A stretch of DNA of 64,000 nt from Gracilariopsis chorda (Eukaryota; Rhodophyta; Florideophyceae; Gracilariales; Gracilariaceae): positions 124,001 through 188,000 of the forward strand of contig NBIV01000133.1 in assembly GCA_003194525.1 (NCBI GenBank). The letters are read 5' to 3'. Shown piece by piece: positions 54,311 through 64,000 of the stretch. Both the position numbers and the translations under genes were made by a program. The notes under the pieces are model-generated. The model worked only from the letters and a program-made list of their open reading frames with translations. It was not told the origin of the DNA and did not search any database. How positions within the stretch are numbered: position 1 is the first letter of the stretch; the number at the start of each line of letters is the position of its first letter.

Positions 54311-55550
54311 CTGTCAAGGCACTGATGGTGTCAGGGATATCTTGAGACAATGGTGACAATATTTATACGTATATGTCAGGCGGGAAACTATTTCGTAACA
54401 CCAGTTCTCTATATAAGGGGCAGAGACGGTACATATTCCATCAAAAGGTGATCATCAAATCTCTTAATCTCTCTCCTGTTCTCGCAGTCCGACATGAGTT
54501 CTTTTTCGCATTGACCACCATCACGACGTGGTGGTCGCCGGTCAGGAGTAGGCCGTCGTCCAAGAGAGAATATACAGCCCGTGCATCATCGAGACATAAC
54601 CGAAGAGCTTGCGCAGGTGGACTTAGGAACTAGAACAGAGCATCCTCAAAATTTTATGGAACCCCATAACCCTGAAGAGATTTACTTGAAGTCCTCTCAC
54701 TCTTCCGACATTCAACAGGAACGAGATAGGACAGTTATGCAGTTCGGTGGGAGACCTCTCCAAGGCTTTCATTATGGAGCAAAATATGTCTGGGATGCAA
54801 GGGCAGAAAATATTCGCCAAGGCCTCGCACGTCCAGGCTCTTCATATCCGGAGTACCAACGAATCACTGGCACACTTCCAGCGTGTTGTGGGACGGGCAT
54901 TGCAAACGGCCATCGAGCAACTGGATGTTCTGTCAAAGATTCGGTGTGGGTGCTTCGTATTCGTATGGGCAATTATTGTGGCGCAGTTCTGCATGGTGCA
55001 GAGACGCAAGGAACGTGCTGTAGATATAAAAGCTCCAGTTCGCTTGGAGTTTCTTTCAGACTAGAGCATATCAAATCTCAACTTGAATAAATATATCCCT
55101 TACGTCCTTTGAAACAATATCACAACATTTAAATGTGTTATTTCCAACCTTTGTCACATTCATGGATACAAAGTAGATTTGTGGTGGAGGTCCGTCACTT
55201 CTTCGACTTTAAGACAGTGCATCTCTTTCTGTTCCAGGCCAAGACGTGCGCTACACACATTTGTGGTCGCAAGGTCCTCCCAGTCCTAATTGACGGTATT
55301 ATTATTCTTTTTCCAAGTAAAGAATGGTGTGGAACCCAGTTATTCGATACTTTGTTCCAAAGTAATAAGGTCTATTGCAACCAAGACAAGACATTGTCCC
55401 ACAGAGGTATAAAAATTTGTTCAGACCAGACGAAAGTGTTTGGAGGAGATCAAATGCGGACCAGTCTACTCTGCACATCTCTGCAAAAGCTGTTCAGGAA
55501 GGAAAAGTTGTCCGGAATTATCAAGGGGCCCATGAAGCCCGAATCGAGCT
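54311..55550. other. Probable 5' part of the Helitron copy, not decodable
   Basis: Short + strand frames (e.g. 54581-55090) may be the eroded N-terminal region of the Helitron that starts being recognisable at 55550. No motif is certain. Confidence 0.3.
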
Positions 55551-57476
55551 GAGCTCCAGTGCAGGACCATTACCAGAAGACAGCCGAGGCAGAACTCTTG
55601 CAGTGAGAGATTTTATCGTAGAGCCAAGTGGACTGTTCAGGTCGGGAGCCCCAGCTGCCCAGCTGGTAGGGGGAAGAGAATCCCATCACATGTAAACCGG
55701 AAACCTTCGACGTCGAGTTTTCAAGTCCAAGCGTTTGAAGCTTGATTCAATAGACGCGGATAAAGGAGCTTTTCCACTGCTCTACGCTTACGGTGAGATT
55801 CATGCTCCCTATGATACAGCAACATATATTTCATCAAGGGAGCCAACAGCCGATACGAAAGGAGCCCAACATTTGCAGAACATTGCAAGCGAAGACTGTA
55901 CACTGATAATGTGGTGCTGAACTCTGGTACTCTTCTTCAGCAATGGTTGCTTCGTACTAGCACAAACATTGAAGACTTGAGACTTCGTTACTTGGAAACA
56001 GAACAGGTGAGAATGGTTTAAGAATGGGAGCTGCGGGCTGGAGCTCATACTGGAACAGATGAACTTGGCCTTCCCGGTAAACGCTTCCTTCTAGGTAATG
56101 ACAAAAACTCTCCTGCGTACTGGAGACAAAAACGACTGGATGTGCAATCAATGGTCGCTTGATTGGGCTCCCCGACACTTTTCGTCACAGTCAAAATTGA
56201 CGGATGGTGGGAAGAGATCAAATGGTTTAGTATGGACACCGAAAACAACCCAGCATTTTCTCCACTGGGAGACAAAATCAATCCTTTTGATAAGCCAGAT
56301 CTTATTACAAGAGTGTTCAACCAGTATGCGAATTCAATCATGAAGGATCTACAGACTCATTCAGAACAGCTCTTCGGCTTGAAATTCATTGGGATTGCCG
56401 CTAAACGTGAATGCTAGGAGAGAAATACTACACATCATCACATTCTTTTTTGTTGGACGGGGGTGATATTGAAGATCCTGAGATAATTGACAGTATGATC
56501 AAATCCGAACTGCCTCGAGATGACTCGCCTGGATACCAGTAGTTCCGTACATTGGTGAAGAAATTCAGTATGAACAGACGCTCTCCATATTTCCGTGGTT
56601 CGTACCTCTGACAGGAGCTACAGAATTGGGTATGTTCGACAAGAAATGGTGGCTTACGAAACGATAAATCAGTACACAAACCGAGTCACCTACCGAAGAA
56701 GAAGCGCAGAAAATTTGGAAGTGGTCCCGTACAATCCAGATGTCACAATGAAGTACAAAGCTCACATTAATGTTGATAGAATCCAAGGAGGCCGCGCTGA
56801 AGCATACCTGATACGGTATGCTTTGAATAGTGCCTAAAAAAGGATTTGATCGTATCAAGTTGAATGGAAAGTTAATGAAGTGCACAGAGCGACATGCGTC
56901 AGAATGAAATCAGAGCGTACATAAGAGCGAGAGTGGTGGGTGCAGTTGTAACAGCATAAAACCTCTTTGAGTTCAGGCATGTTCACATTCCTCCAACTGT
57001 ACAAGCACTTGAGATACATCACCGTGGAGAGCGATAGGTTTTGATTCGAAACTTAAGACTGCTGACACTTCTGAAGCCTTCCCTGCTGACAAAGATATTT
57101 CAAACAACTCTTCTGGTAATGGACGTGGACTATATGACATAATACGAGCCAAACTCTGAAGAAAATGATAATTGACGTTCGAATAAACAATTTTTTGTCG
57201 GGCATGGTCTATGTTAGACTCCCGCGTGTAAGAACATCTGATGATGTGTTACTGCTTCATTATGAAGACGACACGCTCCAAAATGCGAATTATTTCCATC
57301 CAATGCCGGTAAGCATCAAAAACCGTGTTTTACAAGAAGCTGTAGACTTTGTACATGGGCGCCATAAACTTGACATAGTTTAGTTTATGCTTTAACCAAA
57401 ATTTGTGCAGATATCTTATGCAAACCTTTGGCCGCGGCGCGAAGCGCCGCCTGCGGCCAAAGGCCGCTTTTCCTTG
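55551..57476 (+). mobile_element. Helitron copy with Rep region and 3' end
   Basis: Rep blocks in order are GPLPEDSRGR (55570), DKGAFPLLYAYGEIHAP (about 55760), then LLQQWLLRTSTNIEDLRLRYLE and TLFVTVKIDGWWEEIKWF (about 56170). PFDKPDLITRVFNQYANSIM and KFIGIAAKRE (to about 56415), VVPYNPDVTMKYKAHINVDR (about 56725-56785) and a HVHIPPTVQALEIHHRGER block (about 56985) follow. The copy then passes into a non-coding tail and ends with the double hairpin and CTTG at 57476. As in the minus-strand copy at 40.2 kb there is no helicase before the end, so both are likely the same deletion type. Several stops and frame shifts are present. Confidence 0.8.
57434..57476 (+). terminator. Helitron 3' transposition end (double hairpin + CTTG)
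   Basis: GCGGCGCGAAGCGCCGC forms the first stem and GCGGCCAAAGGCCGC the second. CTTTTCCTTG follows and the element ends CTTG, next to TT. In Helitrons a 3' hairpin acts as the rolling-circle stop signal. The same layout ends every complete array monomer (e.g. 1418-1449, 3483-3523). A canonical Helitron ends CTRR, so CTTG is a variant. Confidence 0.7.
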
Positions 57477-57915
57477 TTCGCCTTCTAATGGTCCTTGGAA
57501 TATCTGAGCATGAGAAAACTTCATTTGGTTTACACCTTTGTGCGAAACGGAACATATCTACACTGCCTCCAAATCGACTACATTGGCAACATTCGCACAG
57601 AATATCCGTTATTTGAAATAGGGCAGCTCGTAGTCGTTTGGAAACTAGTTGTACCCGCTCTTTAACTTTTCATCTGTTGATTCAACTTTTGCAATTAGCA
57701 TACCAATGCCAACCTTACCGAGATCAATTAACAACCCTGTGCACTTAATGAGTAGCCCAATAACTGTCCAACAACTACGAATTCTGCCCTAGCTGTGGCT
57801 TTGACCTTTGTTACGAATAGTACAAAACGAAGACACAAAGATGCCAAAATAATCCCATTTATTCAGTGCTAAAACACGGCCAACTACCAGCAGACCTATG
57901 TGGCGCAGAAAAGTG
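57477..57915. other. No gene seen
   Basis: Short AT-moderate spacer between the Helitron end and an LTR copy. Confidence 0.4.
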
Positions 57916-58800
57916 TAGTGCAATACCCGCAAGCGGGACAACACACGAAGACGTTCGGAATCTTCCTCTCACGAGGGTAACACAGCGAACGGAGCCTCTC
58001 CGGATGAGCACGACGAAGTCGGGTTGTAAAGCCGAGGCTCACCCTCACGCCAAGCGGGGAGAGTTGAAACGGTAGGATTAGGATCACCAAGAATAGGAAA
58101 GCAGCCCTTCCAAGGAGTACGAGCCCACGTAAGTCGGGGAAGACGTCACGGGATACCGGCACAGGAGACACGCGTCAGCGGTGGCGAGCAACGACACAAA
58201 GGGGTAGCAACCACGAGAGTGGGGTAAAGGAAATACGGGGGATGCCCGATTGGGGGCGACGGGGGTGTGGGCCAACGGGACCACGGAAAAAGGTGCAAAG
58301 GAACCCTATACAGGGGCGAGAACACGGCGGTGGTGAATTAAGTGACAAGTGCCCAAGGCAGTGATACTACTAGTGACGCAGGGTGGATAGGTCTACCGTT
58401 AGTAACGCGGCTTCAGCTCCGAGGAGCATAGAAGACTCGCGAAAGCGGAAAAGACTTAGAGCCAAGAAACCTGGTTGGGGAAGTTTACTCAGTGTCAGGG
58501 CGAGGTCGCGGAGCCACTATAAAGTGTAGTAATCTCCCTACTGTAGCGTAGATACATAATAAATAATAAATATAAGTTAACTAAATGTCCACACCGTGGT
58601 GCCAACCTCCTCTTGACTATCCGTGTCACACGTGGTCCACTCACGCCTTGGGCGGCACACGGCGCATGCACAGGTGTGCACCTGGCGCACAGTGCGGATC
58701 CGCTGAGGGCTGAGACACCCGTTAATAGCGGTAGTAATCATAAACACGCGAAAGCGGCAAAAACACCAAGTTCACAGGGCATCGCTGAGTCTTCCTCCTT
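57916..58800 (-). repeat. LTR copy without internal part
   Basis: It begins TGTAGTGCAATACCC and shares GTTCGGAATCTTCCTCTCACGAGG, TGTAAAGCCGAGGCTCACCC and GTTGGGGAAGTTTACT with the other copies. It also has AATAAATAATAAATATAAG, GGTGCCAACC and the CGTGTCACACGTGG stretch. No internal coding region is seen next to it, so it may be a solo LTR. The right boundary is approximate. Confidence 0.6.
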
Positions 58801-58901
58801 GAGGATTGCACTTCAAAAAGCATCAGCTTGCAGGCCACTAATTGTCTAAAATAATGCCTTTTGGGACATACAGAAAAGAACGAGAGGATTCTCAACAAGT
58901 A

Positions 58902-59352
58902 CTACATTGCGAAGAGTACAACGATATACCTGTTTGTGAAAATATTAGGGCCAAAATCTGCGAAAGGAGGATTCCTGTGATATATTTCATCTACGTTAGC
59001 ATTGGGCCCAAGACATCGTAAAAATCCTGTTTCAAAGTGGCACCCAGCGCAGCTAAACGTATCAAAAGTTTGACAAGTTAAAGACACTGAGAATTGCAAG
59101 GGTAATTCTAATTTACATCCGTTTAATGCCAAGATGCGATTGTACACCTTCCACGATGTACGTCCTTTCCTTCAACAGTATATTTTCATTCGGAAGCGGT
59201 ACAAAATTATAGCGTTTAAGTAATACGAAGCTCAGAAGGCTGACAAGAATTTCATCCATGAAATGAATTGGGAAATACCAACTCGGAAACTTATATTGAG
59301 TCTCCAACATATCAGAAAGAGGAATAAGATCTGAAGTAAGAATGGTATTCAT
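58902..59352 (-). pseudogene. Unrecognised protein-like remnant
   Basis: Two overlapping minus-strand frames are protein-like: 59352-59113 (SWYFPIHFMDEILVSLLSF) and 59147-58902 (FDTFSCAGCHFETGFLRCLG). One frame picks up where the other ends, at about 59120-59140, so a small intron or a frame change in a formerly coding sequence is possible. No family is recognised. Confidence 0.3.
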
Positions 59353-60104
59353 GCAGTGAAAAGCAGGGATCTCTTAATTGGAATCTAGGTTTGAATACGG
59401 TTAGAGAAGAAAGCAAAGAATGTTGGTAGAGATGCATACTTGGAGTTGATAAGACATATATTAAGAACTTATGAACGGTGTTTGCTCACTAAACATAGCC
59501 TGCGGGAACATATGATCTTTTGCGCACGACGGTTTTTCGTGCGAGAGGAAGAACAGAACTCGGAAAGACGTTGACGTTTCCTATATTACACGAATGGGCC
59601 ATCTAGGTCGCTCTCAGTTTTACTGTCTACCACTTTTTACTTCGTTGGAACTTCATTTCTTGCCGGATTCTACTTGGCATGCCCAAGTCCGCACGTTTGT
59701 AAACTCTGCGACGCATTGGATGTCTTTTCTGCCTTGCTGGATTGCTTTTGATGCTGATTTACAGTTTTTGTCAAGATTTGGGTTCATAGCTGCTCTCTTA
59801 ATGAAAATGTGAATCGGTGTCGAAGACTCTACAAGTGGATTTTGATCTCTCGGAACTTCTTTTATTATTCTCTCTGCGTCTTTTTCCGCCACTTTGCTTT
59901 GTAGACTTCAACCGCTTAAATTGATATAAGCGAAACCATCGTTCTAGAATACCTTCTATACTCGGAAGATCTGGATGTCTTTCCTGATCCATTTTCCATC
60001 GTTGTGAGACACGTGGTCAATTGGTTCTACTTTTACGCTACTCTTATCATGTAAAAGAGGCTGCTCTCTACTAATACCTGAAGGTGGAACAAGATAAGAG
60101 GGAA
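59353..60104. other. Non-coding or decayed
   Basis: Minus-strand frames at 59992-59798 and 59892-59653 are Lys/Arg/Glu-rich and overlap in different frames. They may be remnants of one charged protein. No motif is recognised. Confidence 0.3.
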
Positions 60105-60308
60105 TGTGTAACACTTCAAGCTTCTAAGAGACAGTTCTGTCACCCTTGTAGCACTTCAAGCTGTTCGGCCACAGTATAGTCACGTTGCGTATACATTAGG
60201 CTAGTGTAGTATTATTATAAAAGATGAGAGAAAGTCAAAGCTCCCTGAGAAAGAGAGAGCCCAGACAATCATTCACCATTCCTACCCTTCATTTTGTTCA
60301 GTTTTACA
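60105..60308 (+). repeat. Probable 5' LTR of the gypsy element
   Basis: Begins TGTGTAACACTTCAAGC, holds TATTATAAAAG near 60216 as a promoter candidate, and ends TTTACA directly before the presumed primer-binding site. The partner LTR is outside the window, so the left end is inferred. Confidence 0.5.
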
Positions 60309-63300
60309 TTTGGTAGCATCTGCTTTCGATCCTCACTTTACCACACAACACAGCTACTTTTACGATGCCGATGGCACCTCAAACTCGCTCTCAAGCGCGT
60401 GCCCAAACTTACGATTCTAGGCCTACGTCTTCTACGACTAACTTATTGCCTCAGAACGGTGATACAGTATTTCAACCGTCTGTCGTTATGTCGCCCTCGC
60501 AGAACTCCCTGACCGAAACCCCGTCTCAACATCAGGAACTCGTCGAGCACTCTCCTGATCCGGTTCCGCAACCTTTGGTATTTGGCTCGCTGTTGCAACG
60601 TTTGCTAATGCAGCAGGCTACAATGAAAGCTTAGGCGCCCCAGATTAGCAATTTGCAGAATCAGATGGCTTCTGCCCAGTCCTAAGCTCCAATTCAGGAG
60701 GTAGGTGGGTCAGCTTCTGTTCCATGTGCTCCGAATTGAAATTTGCATGGCAATATCCATTCTTATCTATCTGCCTTGTGGTCACATCAGCCTCTCCTGA
60801 GTGTATTGAAGTCCCCCAATTTCTCCGCCTACCATGCCAGGAATGTAAACGACCTTCATTAATGGTGCGGTCTTTGATTTCAGGTATGAAGAAAGTGACC
60901 AACCTCTGCCCCGGTGTGTCTGATGACCAGGAAGTGTATATCGCTGTCTTTCTACTACGAGATCATGTCGATCTCGAAACCCTTGCGCGACACATGAATG
61001 CTATTCTTTTCTCAACCTTTCAGTTCTTCAAGAAGCCATGTTACGAGATTTTGGGCCAGCTGATGAACGTGCTATGGCGCGGTTGCTATCATCTAACTTT
61101 CTCCCAATGGGTCTCTTGAAACTCAAATTTCAAAGTTTAGGGAACTGGTTGACATTTGCCAGACACCAGTGTCCGAAGCATCTAAAGCGCTGCAACGTTC
61201 TTCAACAACTCTCTTTCGGAAGAAGATATCCGAGCGCTTTCCTGATGGCAGCCACAGCTCAATGGCTGACTTGTACAAGTATGTACGCACTATGTACATC
61301 TCCGAGAAGTGACATGAATCTAGTTCTCAAAACAGCTAGCAGTCTAAACGTTCTTCGAAAAACAAGGTCTCATCCTCGCAGAAGGGAGATGATTCTAAGT
61401 CTTCGGATCCACGCCTTATCGGTAGGGACTCTGGCGCTGAGTCATGGGGACCGGCTGATGTTCGGGAAAGCTTGGAGAATGCTGTGTATCGGACAAATGA
61501 TCGCTGCATGGAGTGTGTGTCAAGAAGCCTTGGAGTGATCCTCTTCACCCGTGCCACAATACCGTGGGTCGAACTCTGCCACATCGCCCGCTGAAGAACA
61601 AGGCAAAACACTAGTTACATCGCACGAAAGTGCGATTTCAAGCAGTTTTCTGGTTTTGCCAAAGTTGTCAGCCATAGACACTGCTTCTGAAGGGGAAACG
61701 TTCTACGAAGGCTCTTTGAATGGGCAAAAGGTTGCCTTTAACGTTGATCCCACAGCCTCACACGCCTTCATGTCTCTTTGCTTGGCTAATCTTTGCACCG
61801 CCTCGCTCGTTCCTTCGGCTTTCATTTTCACCGAACTCGGCAACAACTCTACAGCCCTCATCTTTTTCGAGGCACAGGGTGACAACGCTGTCGGCTATAC
61901 ATCTGCACCTATCTCTTTCTACGGCTTCGAGATGAACGAGGAAAACAAGGGTAGTCCACTGGTAACTATGGGCGGCGAGTGGCTCCGCTCCGTCCGCCCG
62001 TAGGTCGATTGGGTTAATTACAATGTAACGTTCAGAAGCGCAGACATTTCCAGGTTTACAGTTCTTCCTCGACAAATGCCTCCATTGCAGACTCTCCACA
62101 CAGAATCAATTGTGCCCACTGTGTCTTTCAAATGCCTGCGACGTTTGCTCAAACAAAAAGAATGTAACCCATACGCCCTACGTTTGCAACGGTCTTTTTC
62201 AATCGACTGCCACCCCCAACTGGCCGCCATACTTCAGGAGTTCCAAGAGGGTTCGAAATAAGAACTAACTTATGATGTCCCTCGTCAACCGAAACGAAAC
62301 TTCAAGTTTAATTTCAAACACCACCAGCTGCCTCCCATACAGCTGGTGAGCAGATTCTCTAATAAAGAGCTTAATCTACTCCACAGCAGTCTGTAAGAGG
62401 TCGTCAGCAAAGGACTCATCCGCCCTTCTTCTTCCCCGTTTGGTGCACGTGGTTTGTTTATTAAGAAGACTTCGGGACAACTCCTAATGGTTTGTGACTA
62501 CAGAGCACTAAACCGAATCACGAATCCCGAGTCTACGGCACTGCCTCTAATCAACGAAGCGCTAGATCAAGTTGTTGGAGCGAAACATTTTTGCCAGATA
62601 GACCCTATAGAGGGCTATTATCCACTGCCCATCAAGGAAGAAGACTGACACAAGACCGCTATCCGCACACGCTTCGGTTCTTTCGAGTAGCATATCCTTC
62701 TCTTTGGGATATGCAAAGCCCCTGTCGCTTTTTCTGGCCTCATTGTTTTTCTCTTCCACCACCCCTACGGCTGTTGTCCAGTTGTGTACATTGATGACAT
62801 TTTAGTTTACAGAAAGATAGTCAAGGAGCACAAAAAACACCTTCGTGCAGTCTTTGTGGCTCTCCGGAAACACCAACTCTAATCCAAACTGAGCAAGTGC
62901 GCTTCTGGTGTCACGCACGTCGATTTCTTAGGGCTTCATTTCTAGAACAAAGGGGTTTTTACTCAAAAACGAATAACTCCGCCATTCAGAACTGGCCTAC
63001 GCCTACCACACTCCGCCAGATTCAGCAGTTTGTTGGCCTTGTCAGTTTCTACCGTCGTTTCGTTAAGGGTTACGCTTCAATCGTACAAGCTGTTACCGAT
63101 GTTATCTGCAGGCATTCTTTTCACTGGTCTGGCAAGGAAGCTCAATTTTTTTGGATCAATCAAACAGGCCCTAACCACAGCTGCAGTTTTGGTCCACGTC
63201 AATCCGGAGAGACGGTTTTTCATCGCCATGGATGCCTCGAAATACGCTCTAGAAGCGACTTTTTCCAAGGACGCACACCCAATTGCATTTTTGTCACACA

Positions 63301-64000
63301 ATGTATCGGAGACAGCGTCAAACTTGGATACCAACAATCAAGAAATACTGGCCATCATGATTGCGCTACGAACTTGGAGCCCGTATCTCCGTGGCTGAAA
63401 GTTTACTCTGCTCACTGATCACGATCAAATCCGATTCCTTCAATCGAAGAGTAAGTTGACCGGAAGACAGTGTTGTTTGCTTGGAGAAATTCGAGAACAT
63501 ACTTTCGACGTCACGCATATCGCGGGGAAACGAAATGTTGTACCGGACGCACTCATACGAAGGCCAGATCATATTCCACCACAGCTCCGCTCGCTTTCCG
63601 TGCGCATGCTTGGGCTGCACAATCGTGTCTGCGCGGCTTACATGTCTGACCCCATGGCCATAGAATTGGTCTCGTACTTTCGAGACAGTTTGAAAACAAC
63701 CTTTGGTAGCCTCCTCCGCACAATAAACAACTTTAAGCTCGTTGATGGTCTCTTGTTCTGGACAGTAACATCCTCTTTGAGGGTATATATTCCTGGCCAG
63801 TCTCTTCTCCCTGACATAATGGACAACGTTTATGGAGTTGGCCATCTTTGTGCCCAAGAGACCTACTCCTCTGCAGTGAAAAGCATTCACTGGCTGCTTA
63901 TTTAGGGCGACAATTTACAATTTGTCCGCAACTGTCGTTCCTGTCAGGCTAACTTTTCGTCGAGGACTCCCTTGCAGGGTCTTCTACAGCCATTGCCGAT
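60105..64000 (+). mobile_element. Ty3/gypsy LTR retrotransposon, broken, runs off the window
   Basis: A probable short 5' LTR (about 60105-60308, TGTGTAACACTTC...TTTTACA) is followed after two bases by a primer-binding-site-like TGGTAGCATCTGCTTTCGATCC. This resembles the 3' half of a tRNA including the T-arm TTTCGATCC. A gag-like region follows from 60365, then a protease-like region (about 61700-61800). Reverse transcriptase (from about 62280; the YIDDIL motif lies near 62790), RNase H (about 63210-63420) and the start of integrase (HHCC-type domain, about 63740 to the edge) come next. This order, with RNase H before integrase, is that of Ty3/gypsy. The element is decayed, with roughly ten or more breaks, and is not functional. 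The 3' part and 3' LTR lie outside. Confidence 0.85.

Overview
The window reads as nuclear DNA of an intron-poor, compact-gene eukaryote. A marine red alga of the Chondrus type fits best (inference): small gene islands with almost no introns, TATA boxes close to start codons, bacterial-type MscL, a phosphorylated serine pathway gene, and gene islands set in thick layers of transposons. No gene here proves the lineage.

Layout. 1-10.3 kb and 40.2-64 kb are transposon-rich. They hold Helitron rolling-circle transposons (Rep and Pif1-type helicase parts, both strands), a tandem array of about 0.5 kb monomers that end in the same double hairpin and CTTG as two of the Helitron copies, LTR sequences of one family in several copies, one LTR retrotransposon with gag and protease, a Ty3/gypsy integrase fossil, and at the right edge a broken Ty3/gypsy element that runs out of the window.

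The host gene island is about 10.4-39.6 kb. In order: an ARMC6-like armadillo protein (+), a possible OB-fold protein (+) whose last part sits in another frame, a disordered protein (+), a secreted glycoprotein with a C-terminal methyltransferase-like domain (+), tRNA-His (-), an MscL channel with zinc ribbon (-), a small membrane ORF (-), a DUF1963/YwqG-like protein (-), a SAM/SAMTL-type mitochondrial-family carrier with a plastid-like N-terminus (+), phosphoserine aminotransferase with one 97-nt intron (+), and a secreted acidic/cationic prepropeptide-like protein (-). Two further small secreted-peptide ORFs are weak. Several + strand genes start C-rich and end G-rich on the coding strand.

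The most interesting items are the prepropeptide-like gene at 37825-38382, which looks like a cationic amphipathic-helix peptide precursor; the higher-order Helitron-tailed tandem array at 491-3990; and the secreted methyltransferase-like fusion at 17954-20098. The serine-pathway enzyme and the SAM-type carrier could both bear on one-carbon/methyl metabolism, but nothing in the sequence shows they are co-regulated. All reading was by eye; no alignment or database search was run.
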